64,000 nucleotides of DNA from NCBI GenBank assembly GCA_046331705.1, contig JAXLQJ010000005.1:186001-250000 (forward strand), read 5' to 3'. Positions 25,356 to 34,165 of this stretch are shown one piece after another (the first letter of the stretch is position 1; each line of letters opens with the position of its first letter). A program made the position numbers and the translations under genes. This stretch comes from JADJOY01 sp046331705 [NCBI: bacterium]. Lineage in GTDB: Bacteria > JADJOY01. Below the pieces are notes generated by a model, which searched no databases, was not told the DNA's origin, and saw only the letters and a program-made list of their open reading frames with translations.

Positions 25356-27425
25356 TCACGGTTCGGGCTCGACCAGGATGGGCGTGGCGACGAACATCGA
25401 CGGCACCGTCACCCGATAGGTGGTCGCGCCGACCTTCGTGAACGCGAGCTCGACGCTCCCTGCGTGGTCGAGCTGGGAAAAGCGCTGCGGCTCGAATCCC
25501 GGCGGCGGCGTCACGTCGACCTGGACGTTCGACCGCGCCTGCCACACCAAGCCCGTGAGCCAGGTCTGCTGGTACGTGTAGTCGGTGAGCGTGAGTACCA
25601 TGGCGCGTGGCCCCACCGTCGCCGTGACGTCGATGAACGGCGTCAGGCTGCGCGCGACCGTGTTGGGCGGCGCCACGTCGCCTTCCAGCAGCGCCGACCG
25701 CATCGGCACCAGCTCCTGCTTCAAGCGGCCGATCTCGTCCAGGGACGAGGCGGGACAGACGTCGTCCAGCTCGGGTCGCCCCAGGAACCACAGCACGGTC
25801 TTCGCGCCGCGCCCCACCACCTGGTACCACTGGGCGCGGATCTCGTCGGCCGACGGACAGCGCACGTCGTCCTCGTAGAGCCCCTGCGTCCACATGTAGC
25901 TGGGGCCGGGCTCGGCGGCGAGCTTGATCTCGGCCGCGTACTTGCCCACGTACTGGATGAGGTCGTTGTAGAAGAGCGGCAGGTTGGTGTTGCACTTGGG
26001 CGCCCAGATCGCGTAGTGGTCCATGCCCCCGACGTCACCGAGCGGCGCCCACTCGGAGAAGTGGTACATGCAGGCGTTGTAGACCCAAAGCGGCGTCGTC
26101 TCGCCCCACAGCGCGCGATTGGACTGCACCTGGGCGAGCGTCAGGGACGACGGATCGCCGAACTCGGGCTCACCCGCGACCGCATCGAAGAGCAGGCGCG
26201 GATGCCCGCGCCACGCCGACACGAACGCAGGATCGGGCTGGCTCTGGTGCATCCAGACGTGGAAGTCGTGCTCCGGAGCGAGCTGATCGAGCACCAGCTC
26301 GGGCGGCGCCGCGTCCGACGGCGTCCACAGGAAGAGATCGATGCCGCGCTCCAAGTACCGCTGGAGCACCGTGGGGTCGTTGTAGGGGCTCGCGGCGCCG
26401 CCACCTTGCGCCTGCGTCCAATCGCCCACGCCGAAATGCGGGCGGAAGAGCCGTAGCGCGCGGGTGTCGCGCGTCGGCATCGCGCCGTCGCTTCCGCGCA
26501 CGGTGAAGGTGAGCCAGCGTCCGAGCGGCACGCCGTCCGGGCGCGGCACCCGGATCATGGCGACACCCTTCGGCGCCAGCGTCGGGTCGTCGACCACCGC
26601 GAACGACGAGACGTCGACGCCGTCGATCTCGAGTCCCAGGACGGTGCGCGCCGACGCCGCGTCGTTGCGGACGTGCACCAGGATCTCGTCGCCGGACTCG
26701 GTCGCGGTCACGTAGCTCGGCGTGAGCCCGGGCGCGGGCAGCACGGCGGTCTTGCTCCACACCGTCGTCGCGCCTGCCCGGACCTCGAGGGTCACGGGGT
26801 TGCCAGCGTCGTACTGGGCCTGCTTCGTGTAGCAGCGCACGATCCCGATCTCGCCCGCCGCCAGCTCGGGATCGACGATCTCGCACCACTGCACCACACC
26901 GAGCCCCGGATCGGCGATCTGCCCGTCGAGCAGCACCTCGGTGACCGTGGCCGGCGCGCTCGCCTGGAAGAAGCCCAGGATGAGTCCGCCGTGCTCGGGT
27001 TTGTCGATGGCCTCGGTGATGACCGGGTCGTAGTGCGGCGGCACCAGCTCGATCTCGTCGAGGGGGCCGGTCCCCGACGGGAAGGCGCCCACCGAGATCA
27101 CGCAGGACGAGGAATCGGCGGCACCCGCCGAGTCGGTGACGGTGAGCACCGCGCGGTACGCACCAGGCGCCGAGAACGCATGCACCGCCGACGCGCCGCC
27201 GGCGCTTGCGCCGTCTCCGAACGCGAACGCGGAGCTCGCGAGCGGCCCCTCGGCGTCCGAGGACCCGGCGGAGTCGAACGACACGCTCTCGCCCACGCCC
27301 GCCACGCGCGGCGAGCACGAGAGCCTCGCGATCGGCTCCTGATTCGGCTGACAGGTCGCGCCGAGCGCCAGCGTCGCCGCGATCGCCGCCAACAGGCCCG
27401 AGATCCCACGACTCATGCGGCTCAT
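25356..27425 (-). CDS. Exported PKD-domain protein
   Basis: Secreted protein of 689 aa. The signal peptide ends in LGATC, a poor lipobox, so lipidation is uncertain. A PKD/Ig-like domain covers about residues 30-105 (VGESVSFDSAGSSDAEG, FGDG, TVTDSAG). The central region (about 110-330) reads as further beta-sandwich modules. The C-terminal half contains Trp/Tyr-rich segments (YLERGIDLFLWTPSD, DFHVWMHQSQPDP, MDHYAIWAP, GRGAKTVLWFLGRPELDD) that resemble a TIM-barrel glycosidase, though no catalytic pair is certain. AGGAG lies 8 nt before ATG 27425. Glycan binding or degradation is plausible inference. Confidence 0.8.
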   Translation of the reverse strand: MSRMSRGISGLLAAIAATLALGATCQPNQEPIARLSCSPRVAGVGESVSFDSAGSSDAEGPLASSAFAFGDGASAGGASAVHAFSAPGAYRAVLTVTDSAGAADSSSCVISVGAFPSGTGPLDEIELVPPHYDPVITEAIDKPEHGGLILGFFQASAPATVTEVLLDGQIADPGLGVVQWCEIVDPELAAGEIGIVRCYTKQAQYDAGNPVTLEVRAGATTVWSKTAVLPAPGLTPSYVTATESGDEILVHVRNDAASARTVLGLEIDGVDVSSFAVVDDPTLAPKGVAMIRVPRPDGVPLGRWLTFTVRGSDGAMPTRDTRALRLFRPHFGVGDWTQAQGGGAASPYNDPTVLQRYLERGIDLFLWTPSDAAPPELVLDQLAPEHDFHVWMHQSQPDPAFVSAWRGHPRLLFDAVAGEPEFGDPSSLTLAQVQSNRALWGETTPLWVYNACMYHFSEWAPLGDVGGMDHYAIWAPKCNTNLPLFYNDLIQYVGKYAAEIKLAAEPGPSYMWTQGLYEDDVRCPSADEIRAQWYQVVGRGAKTVLWFLGRPELDDVCPASSLDEIGRLKQELVPMRSALLEGDVAPPNTVARSLTPFIDVTATVGPRAMVLTLTDYTYQQTWLTGLVWQARSNVQVDVTPPPGFEPQRFSQLDHAGSVELAFTKVGATTYRVTVPSMFVATPILVEPEP

Positions 27426-27583
27426 ACGTGAAGCTCCTCGCACGCCGCGCGCCGTGCCTCGAGCGGCAGGTGACTCCACATGGTAGCGAGCGCCGAGAAG
27501 CCGGCGCAATCGCGCGCCAGCGCCGCGCGCAAGCGCTCGCCGGCACCGGACATGACCGCGACGACGATCGTTTCGAGCGCCGC

Positions 27584-27796
27584 TCAGCGTGCGAGCTGGG
27601 CCCAGATCACCAGCACCAACTCGGCCAGGAAGAGCAGGCCCGCCACCACCAGGATCGTCAACGCGCCCCAACGCTGCACCCGCCGGCTGGGGACGGGGAT
27701 CAGTCCGTTGGACATCGCCCACGAGAAGAGCACGTACGCGGCCACCGCGATGAACACGCCGGTCAGCGCGCCCATCGGCGCGTTGCTCGTGAACAT
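27584..27796 (-). CDS. Small two-segment membrane protein
   Basis: A 70-residue ORF with two hydrophobic segments (about 8-30 and 44-66) separated by a basic loop (PSRRVQRW), so both ends probably face the same side. No family recognised and no strong ribosome binding site. It sits 18 nt after the dipeptidase stop, in the same direction, and its hydrophobic pattern is unlikely in non-coding GC-rich DNA. It could be an inner-membrane accessory protein of unknown role. Confidence 0.55.
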   Translation of the reverse strand: MFTSNAPMGALTGVFIAVAAYVLFSWAMSNGLIPVPSRRVQRWGALTILVVAGLLFLAELVLVIWAQLAR

Positions 27797-27814
27797 GGCC
27801 GGATCGCCGCCCGA

Positions 27815-28888
27815 TCAGCGCGGGCGAAGGTGATCGAGGACGCGCAAGAAGTTGCCGCCGAGGATCTTGCGGATGCGCTCGTCCGACCAGCCGCGGCGCA
27901 GCATGGCGTCCACCAGCCGCGGGAACTCCACACAGGTGAGCATGTCGTCGGGCGGGCAGATGCCGCCGTCCCAGTCGCTGCCGAGCGACGCGTGATCCTC
28001 GCCGACGACCTTCACCACGTGGGCGAGGTGATCCACCACCCAGTCGACCTTGGCGTTCAGCCAGGACGGGCCCAGGAAGCTCGACTGATACATGATGCCC
28101 ACGGTGCCGCCGGTATCGGCGACGGCGCGGAGCTGGTCGTCGTCCAGGTTTCGCCAATGGCGATACACGCCGTTGACGCCGGTGTGGGTCACGATCAGCG
28201 GCAACGAGCGATCGTGGACGGCGACGGCGTCGAAGAAGCCCTCTCGATTGATGTGCGCGAGATCCACCAGGATCCGCTTCTCGTCGAGCTTGCGCACGAA
28301 ATCGCGCCCCAGCTCCGAGAGCCCGCGCCCCGCGCCGGTGCGTCCGTACGGGTTGCTGGTCACGCCCAGGCGCGAGGTCGACAAGTGCACCAGCGTCACG
28401 CGGACCAAGAGCCGCTCGGGAATGCGGTCCAGATCCTCGAGGGAGTGATCGAGGGCGTTGCCGCCCTGGACCGAGAGGAACACGGCGTGACGGTCGTCCG
28501 CGCGCGCCGCCCGATACTCGCCGACGTCGCGCGCCAGCGCCACGCGCTCGGGGGCGCTGGCGAAGAGCGCCTGGAAGCGCTCCAGGTTGCGGAAGAAGGT
28601 TCGCGAGCGACCGGCGGCGCTGCGGAACGGATTGGTGGTGATGCTCCACAGCCCGCCGGTGAACCCCGCTTCGACCAGACGCGGTAGATCGGTGTGGCTG
28701 TAGAAGCGGCCGTTCAAGAGGCCGGGTCCGTGACGCTGGAAGATGTCGTAACCGAAGAGCCGGTGCTCGATGAACGCGTCGATGTGCAGATCGATGACGT
28801 CGGCGCCGTGGACGAGATCGAGCGCCGCGCGCGTGACGCCCAGGCGCGCGGCCGCCTCGGTTCGATCGAGCGACGACGGCAAGCTCAC
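27815..28888 (-). CDS. Membrane dipeptidase-family (M19) protein with Gln at bridging position
   Basis: Metallo-dipeptidase-family (beta/alpha)8 protein, 357 aa, no signal peptide. The binuclear zinc site is traceable: DLHID (His35, Asp37), DLAH (His212), VTHT (His235) and GSDWDG (Asp306). The residue that bridges the two metals, normally Glu in VEGG, is Gln141 (SVQGG, codon CAG), so metal loading or activity may be altered. Homologues cleave dipeptides, including D-residue C-termini, and some hydrolyse beta-lactams or lactones. It lies 10 nt after pcnB in the same direction, suggesting co-transcription. Confidence 0.88.
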   Translation of the reverse strand: MSLPSSLDRTEAAARLGVTRAALDLVHGADVIDLHIDAFIEHRLFGYDIFQRHGPGLLNGRFYSHTDLPRLVEAGFTGGLWSITTNPFRSAAGRSRTFFRNLERFQALFASAPERVALARDVGEYRAARADDRHAVFLSVQGGNALDHSLEDLDRIPERLLVRVTLVHLSTSRLGVTSNPYGRTGAGRGLSELGRDFVRKLDEKRILVDLAHINREGFFDAVAVHDRSLPLIVTHTGVNGVYRHWRNLDDDQLRAVADTGGTVGIMYQSSFLGPSWLNAKVDWVVDHLAHVVKVVGEDHASLGSDWDGGICPPDDMLTCVEFPRLVDAMLRRGWSDERIRKILGGNFLRVLDHLRPR

Positions 28889-28898
28889 GGGCGCTCCC

Positions 28899-30575
28899 TC
28901 ATTCCTCGCTGGGCGGGTTCGCCGGCGGCGCGCTCACCGAGCCCGCCGCGCGGCGCCCGCGGCGCCGACGCGAGCGTCGGCGTTTCGCAGGAGCACCCGC
29001 CTCGGCCGCGCCTGCGTCCGCCGGGGCCGCGTCCGGGCTCGCCGCCGAGAGCGCTTCCGTGTCCCGCGCCGCCACGATCATCTCGGCCTCGTCGATGGGC
29101 TCGGTGTCCACCAGCGCTTCGAGCTCGGATCCGGTCGGCGGCGCGAGCGTCCCTTCGCCGGCGCGGCCACGCCGCCGACGGCGGCGGCGACGGCGGCGTG
29201 GACCCGGCTCGGCCGGCGCCTCGGCCGCTCCTCCCAGCTCGCCGGCGGTCGTTTCCGTCGCCGACGAGGGGCCCGTCTCGCGCCCGGCGAGGAGCCAGCC
29301 CGGGACCTCGCCGCCGGCAGCACGAGTCACGACGTCGAAATAGCTGATCGCGTCCTCGAAATACGGCCGGTGCACCAATCCCTTGGGCGCGCGCCCGCTG
29401 GCCAGCGCCTGTTCCAGGCGACGGCGTGTGAGGAGCAGGAGCTTCACCCGCTCGGCATCCTTGCGGCCGACACCGAGGGCGCGGGTGAGATGGCGGAAAC
29501 AATCCTCGATGAAGCCGCCGACGTCCGAAGGCGGCTCGTCGCTCGCGAGGGCGGTGGCGAGCCGATGCCAGAGATACGGGCCCGCGAGGATGCTCCACAG
29601 CACTCCCGGCTGCGGCGCGTCGCCGTAGTCGGAGGTTGCGTCGAGCACCTCGACGCTGCGCCAGGTGCGTTCGATCTCCTCGGGTGGGCCGTCGCGCAGG
29701 AAGCGCGCCAGCTCGGGCAGGATCGCGTCCATCAGCTCGAGCTCGAGCATGATCTTGAGCGAGGGCGCCGCGGCGCCGCCGCGCAAGTCGCGGTAGAGCT
29801 CGTCGAGAACCCGCGCCGCCGAGCACTCGAGCAGACGGTGCGCGTGACGCAGGATCGAGTCGCGGGTGGGAGGATCGATCGCGAAGTCGAGGCGCGCCGA
29901 GTGGCGGATGGCGCGGATCATCCGCACCGGGTCCTCCTGGAAGCGCACGTCGGGATCGCCGATGACGCGAATGACCCGTGCCTCGAGATCCGCGAGGCCG
30001 CCCACGTAGTCGATGATCGAGAAGTTGCCGATGTCGTAGAAGAGGCCGTTGATCGTGAGGTCGCGGCGGAACGCGTCTTCCTCGGGGCTGCCGTAGACGT
30101 TGTCGCGGCGGATCAGCAGCGACGCCGGCAGCGCGCCGCCGGCGTCGGCCTCCGCGCCGCCCGCCGGCGCCTCGCCACCGAGATCCCGCACGGCGTCCGC
30201 CGCCGCGGATTCCGCGCCGTCGCCACCGCCGTGCGTCAGCGGGCTCGCGGGCTCGAAGTCGGTGGTGGCGCGGAAGGTCGACACCTGAATGATGGTGCCG
30301 TCCTTGAAATAGACCTGCGTGATCTTGAACCGCCGACCGATGATGCGCGAGTTGCGAAACAGCGACTTGACCTCGTGAGGCCGCGCATCGGTGGCGATGT
30401 CGAAGTCCTTGGGGCGCCGGGCGAGGAGCAGGTCTCGTACCCCGCCACCGCACAAATACCCTTTGAACCCGGCGCGATGCAGCCGGTACATGACCTTGAG
30501 CGCGTTCGGGTCGATGCGCTTGCGGGAGATCGCGTGCGCGGCGCGCGGAACGATGCGAGGTTCGGTCGGTGACAT
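28899..30575 (-). CDS. pcnB: Poly(A) polymerase I (polynucleotide adenylyltransferase)
   Basis: Adds 3' poly(A) tails to RNA, promoting decay. The 558-aa product has the class II nucleotidyltransferase core: GGGVRDLLLARRPKDFDIATDA (given as GGGVRDLLL and PKDFDIATDA) with the catalytic Asp pair, and LFRNSRIIGRRF, the signature that separates PcnB from CCA-adding enzymes. RRDLTINGL and FQEDPVRMIRAIRHSARL follow. A Gly/Ala-rich insert interrupts the catalytic domain around residues 115-155, and the C-terminal 100 residues hold two Arg-rich blocks, one with ten consecutive Arg, probably RNA-binding. ATG 30575 gives the family-typical N-terminus; a start at 30944 adds only shadow sequence. Confidence 0.92.
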   Translation of the reverse strand: MSPTEPRIVPRAAHAISRKRIDPNALKVMYRLHRAGFKGYLCGGGVRDLLLARRPKDFDIATDARPHEVKSLFRNSRIIGRRFKITQVYFKDGTIIQVSTFRATTDFEPASPLTHGGGDGAESAAADAVRDLGGEAPAGGAEADAGGALPASLLIRRDNVYGSPEEDAFRRDLTINGLFYDIGNFSIIDYVGGLADLEARVIRVIGDPDVRFQEDPVRMIRAIRHSARLDFAIDPPTRDSILRHAHRLLECSAARVLDELYRDLRGGAAAPSLKIMLELELMDAILPELARFLRDGPPEEIERTWRSVEVLDATSDYGDAPQPGVLWSILAGPYLWHRLATALASDEPPSDVGGFIEDCFRHLTRALGVGRKDAERVKLLLLTRRRLEQALASGRAPKGLVHRPYFEDAISYFDVVTRAAGGEVPGWLLAGRETGPSSATETTAGELGGAAEAPAEPGPRRRRRRRRRRGRAGEGTLAPPTGSELEALVDTEPIDEAEMIVAARDTEALSAASPDAAPADAGAAEAGAPAKRRRSRRRRGRRAAGSVSAPPANPPSEE

Positions 30576-30733
30576 ACGGTCGCGAGGTCGATCCGGCGCC
30601 ACGGCGCCGGAAGGGGTGGCGAGTATAAACGGGTTCCGCGCCGGCGGCGGGGCAGCCGGCGTGCTCGCACGTCGAAGGGACGCCGCTCCCGCCGGGAACG
30701 CGGCCCCCGCCGTCCGAGCCCGTCCGGGGCGAG

Positions 30734-31666
30734 TCAGCCCGCCGCGGCCAGCTCGGCGAGAATCCGCGCGCCGCCCGCGTCGAGGATGTCCTCGGCGAGC
30801 TCGCGCCCCAGCGCCGCGGCTTCCGCGCTGGGCGCGTCGCGCTCGCGCCGGATGCAGATCGAGCCGTCGGGGCTCGCGATGATGCCGCGCAAGCGCACCC
30901 GATCGCCTTCCAGCGTCGCGTGACCGCCGACGGGAACCAGGCACCCGGCCTCCAGGCGATGCAGGAACGCGCGCTCCGCGGCGACCGCGAGGCGCGACTC
31001 GGCGACGTCGAGGCGCTCCACGACCGCGCGAGTGGCCCGATCGTCGACACGCGTTTCGATGGCGAGCACGCCTTGGCCGACGGCCGGAATCATCTCGTCC
31101 ACGTCGAACGCGTGACCAGCACGCTCGCCGAGCCCGAGCCGCCGGAGCCCCGCCAGCGCGAGCAAGATCGCATCCACCTCGCCTCGATCGACCTTGTCGA
31201 GACGGGTGCCCACGTTGCCGCGCAGCGGCACGATCTCGAGATCGTCGCGACGCGCGAGGAGCTGCGAACGCCGCCGCAGGCTGGTGGTGCCGACCCGGGC
31301 GCCGCGGGCAAGCCCGTCGACGGCGGCCGCCGCGCCGCGCCGCGCCACCAGCACGTCGCGCGGATCCTCGCGGGCCGGATAGGCGGCGAGCAGCAGCGCC
31401 GCGGGCAGCTCCGCGGGCACGTCCTTCAAGCTGTGGACCGCGAGATCCACGCGCTCTTCGAGGAGGGCGTCCTCGATCTCCTTCACGAAGAGCCCCTTGC
31501 CGCCGATCCGCGACAACGGCCCTTCCAGGAACTTGTCGCCCGAGGTCTTGATGACCTCGATCTCCACGTCGCGGTCGGGCGCCAGCTCGCGCAACCGATC
31601 ACGCACCCAATTCGCCTGCCAGAGCGCGAGCGGGCTGCCGCGCGAGCCGATACGCAGCGGCTTCAT
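30734..31666 (-). CDS. hemC: Porphobilinogen deaminase (hydroxymethylbilane synthase)
   Basis: Cytosolic enzyme polymerising four porphobilinogen units into hydroxymethylbilane in tetrapyrrole synthesis. The 310-aa product starts IGSRGSPLALWQA, has the catalytic/cofactor-contact segments HSLKDVP, TTSLRRRSQ, RGNVGTRL and PAVGQG, and carries the dipyrromethane-linked Cys242 in EAGCLVPVGGHA, the same number as in E. coli. ATG 31666 overlaps the hemA stop by 4 nt (ATGA), so hemA and hemC are translationally coupled. In-frame upstream starts to 32599 lie in hemA shadow sequence and were rejected. Confidence 0.97.
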   Translation of the reverse strand: MKPLRIGSRGSPLALWQANWVRDRLRELAPDRDVEIEVIKTSGDKFLEGPLSRIGGKGLFVKEIEDALLEERVDLAVHSLKDVPAELPAALLLAAYPAREDPRDVLVARRGAAAAVDGLARGARVGTTSLRRRSQLLARRDDLEIVPLRGNVGTRLDKVDRGEVDAILLALAGLRRLGLGERAGHAFDVDEMIPAVGQGVLAIETRVDDRATRAVVERLDVAESRLAVAAERAFLHRLEAGCLVPVGGHATLEGDRVRLRGIIASPDGSICIRRERDAPSAEAAALGRELAEDILDAGGARILAELAAAG

Positions 31667-33048
31667 CGATCGGTGTCCTCGCGCTCGCCTTCGCCATCCT
31701 CTTCGCCTTCGGACGCAGCGAGCGGTCGCGCCTTCGCACGCGGCTTGCGGCTGCGCCCCTCGTCGTCGAGGTCGAAGAGCACCCGCGCCGCGTCCACGTA
31801 GGCGAGGCTGCCGTTCGAGCGGCACGCCTTGAGCTGGCTGAGCGGCGCGTGCAGCAGCTTGCCCATGAGCGAACGCGTCAGCTCGGCGACCTCGCGGCGG
31901 TCGGTCTCCGAGAGCTGGGCGAGCCAGCTCCGGTGGCGATCGAGCTCGCCCTGCCGGATCGATTCCCAGCGATCCTGGATGTTGCGGATCACCGGATTCG
32001 CATCCAGCTCGTGCAGCCAGTCGAGGAAGCGCTCGACCTCCTCGTCGAGGATGTGCTCGGCGCGCGCCGCTTCCACGCGCCGGATCTGCCAGTTCGCGTC
32101 CACCACCTGCTCCAGGTCGTCGACGTCGTAGAGATAGGCGTTGTCGAGGTGGTTGACCTCGGGGTCCACGTTTCGCGGCACCGAGATGTCGATGAAGAAC
32201 ATCGGGCGGCGCTTGCGACGCTTGAGCGCCGCTTGCACCATCGGCTGGGTGACCACGTAGTGCGGGGCGCCGGTGGAGCACACCACGATGTCCGCGTCCG
32301 CGATGCGGCTCGCCAGCTCGTCGAACGGCACGGCCTCGCCGTGGAATTCCTCGGCCATGCGCGCCGCGCGTGTGTGGGTGCGGTTGGCGAAGAGCAGCTT
32401 GCTCGCTCCCGCCGCCGCGAGGTTGCGGGTGGCGAGCTCGGCCATCTCGCCGGCGCCCAGCACCAGCACCACCTTGCCGTCGAGACTGTCGAAGATCTTG
32501 CGCGCCAGCTCGACGGCGGCGAATCCGACGCTCACCGCGTGATCGCCGATGCGGGTCTCGGTGCGCACCCGCTTCGCCACGCGAAACGCACGGTGGCACA
32601 ACCGATTGAGCACCGTGCCGACCGTGCGCGTGTCGGCCGCCACGCGATACGCCGTCTTGACCTGGCCCAGGATCTGCGGCTCGCCGACGATCAGCGAGTC
32701 CAGGCTCGCCGCGACCCGGAACACGTGCCGCGCGGCGCTGCGCCCCGCGAACCGGAACGAATGGTGGACGAGCTCGTGGGGGGACACCCCGCGCTCGGTC
32801 GCGAGGAAGCTGGCGAGGCCGTCGCTCGCGACCTCGGGCGAATCGCCGACAGCGAGCACCTCGACCCGGTTGCAGGTCGAGACGATCATGGCCTCGCGGA
32901 TGCCGGGCCGCTCCGTGAGTCGCATCAGCACCCGCGGCAGGTCGCCGGCGTCGAACGCGAGCTTCTCGCGCAGCTCGACCGGCGAGGTGTGATGGCTCAC
33001 CCCCAGCACCAGCGGTGTGGCCCAGGCCGGCAGGCTAGCGTCGTCCAT
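31663..33048 (-). CDS. hemA: Glutamyl-tRNA reductase
   Basis: First committed step of C5-pathway tetrapyrrole synthesis: NADPH reduction of glutamyl-tRNA to glutamate-1-semialdehyde. The 461-aa product has GVSHHTSPVELREKL at the N-terminus, the thioester nucleophile Cys59 in STCNRVEV, the SLIVGEPQILGQVK hinge segment, the nucleotide-binding VLVLGAGEMAELA and a dimerisation helix region. The last 35 residues are an acidic/basic low-complexity tail (EGEEDGEGEREDTDR) not typical of the family. Encoded 30 nt after the HemX-like gene and overlapping hemC, it is part of a haem operon. Confidence 0.96.
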   Translation of the reverse strand: MDDASLPAWATPLVLGVSHHTSPVELREKLAFDAGDLPRVLMRLTERPGIREAMIVSTCNRVEVLAVGDSPEVASDGLASFLATERGVSPHELVHHSFRFAGRSAARHVFRVAASLDSLIVGEPQILGQVKTAYRVAADTRTVGTVLNRLCHRAFRVAKRVRTETRIGDHAVSVGFAAVELARKIFDSLDGKVVLVLGAGEMAELATRNLAAAGASKLLFANRTHTRAARMAEEFHGEAVPFDELASRIADADIVVCSTGAPHYVVTQPMVQAALKRRKRRPMFFIDISVPRNVDPEVNHLDNAYLYDVDDLEQVVDANWQIRRVEAARAEHILDEEVERFLDWLHELDANPVIRNIQDRWESIRQGELDRHRSWLAQLSETDRREVAELTRSLMGKLLHAPLSQLKACRSNGSLAYVDAARVLFDLDDEGRSRKPRAKARPLAASEGEEDGEGEREDTDR

Positions 33049-33078
33049 GGCGCGTTCGCTCGACCCGTTCTCGGTGGC

Positions 33079-33897
33079 TCACCGAAAGGAGTGGACTCCC
33101 TGACCGAGAACGTTCACGCCCACGAACGTCACCGCCACCATCGCGAACCCCACCACCGAGCCGAGCGCGGCTTTCCGTCCGCGCAGCCCGACGAGCGCGC
33201 GGCCGTTGAGCAGCACCGCGTAGAGCACCCACGTGAGCACCGTGAAGAGGATCTTGGGATCGTGCACCGCGGCCTCGACCTTGGGATCGAGCCGCATCCA
33301 CAAGCCGCCGGTGAGCATGCCGAGCGTGAGCAACGCGAAACCGACGGTGATGAGCCGGTGATTGATCCGATCGAGCATGTCGAGGCTCGGCAGACGGTCG
33401 ACCACGGGCGTGATGTGCTTGGTCTTGAGCGAGCTCTCGCGGATCAAATACATGAGGCCGACGGCTGCCGCGAGGATGAACGCCGCGTCGCCAGCCACGG
33501 CGAGCGTGACGTGGACCGGCAGCCACACGCTCACCAGACTGGACTGGGGTGGGCTCGCGGGCTTCGGCAACGTCAGCGCCATGAGCAGCAACAGACAGAC
33601 CAGCGGGCTCAGGAACGAGCCGACGGTCGGCAGCGGGTAGCGGAACTGGACGGCCAAGAACGCCACCACCAGGACCCACGCGTAGAAGCTCAGCGTATCC
33701 GCGGCCGAGATCGTGGGCGGGAGCCCGTGCGCGCAGCGCACCGCGATGGCGGCGCTGTGGATCACCAGACCCACGGCGAACGCGAGCCGGGCGATGCGTG
33801 CCGTCATCGGCCGCGCGTCCGCGAGCAGGAACCCGAGGTACGCGATGGTGCTGACGAAATAGACCGCCGCCGTGAGCGTGAGCAGGAAGGCGTGCAT
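33079..33897 (-). CDS. HemX/CcsA-family multi-spanning membrane protein
   Basis: Integral membrane protein, 272 aa with about eight hydrophobic segments, related to CcsA/ResC cytochrome c assembly proteins and HemX. LPVHVTLAVAGDAAFILAAAVGLMYL (shown as LPVHVTLAVAG and LAAAVGLMYL) matches the conserved helix of the family. The Trp-rich haem-handling motif of true CcsA proteins is absent; the equivalent stretch reads GGLWMRLDPKVEAAVHDPK. With hemA directly downstream, a HemX role (control of HemA level) is the best guess. GAGGAAA lies 8 nt before ATG 33897. Confidence 0.85.
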   Translation of the reverse strand: MHAFLLTLTAAVYFVSTIAYLGFLLADARPMTARIARLAFAVGLVIHSAAIAVRCAHGLPPTISAADTLSFYAWVLVVAFLAVQFRYPLPTVGSFLSPLVCLLLLMALTLPKPASPPQSSLVSVWLPVHVTLAVAGDAAFILAAAVGLMYLIRESSLKTKHITPVVDRLPSLDMLDRINHRLITVGFALLTLGMLTGGLWMRLDPKVEAAVHDPKILFTVLTWVLYAVLLNGRALVGLRGRKAALGSVVGFAMVAVTFVGVNVLGQGVHSFR

Positions 33898-34165
33898 CGC
33901 TGGGTTTCCTCGGCCGGCCGAACGAACGTCGAAGCATAATCCCGTCTGCGCCCCAAGGCTCGCGTCAACCGGGATCCGCGCTGCGAGCAGCCGACCCGGA
34001 TCGCGGACCCACCGCTACCCAACGCGGGTCGCACTTCTGGAGCGGCTTGCGCCAGGGCGCGGGGAGTGAGACAAGGACACCTTCCACCCGAGCCCCGCCG
34101 CGTCCGAGCAGCACGCGCGGGGACCAGTACGGGATGCGCGCCAGCCGCGCACCGTCGAGGAAATC

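Noticed and set aside
30576-30944. Earlier start for PcnB at 30944
   Set aside because: Extension is Arg/Ala/Pro shadow of hemC sequence.
33079-33897. True CcsA cytochrome c synthase
   Set aside because: The Trp-rich haem motif is absent and hemA follows directly, so HemX-like is preferred.
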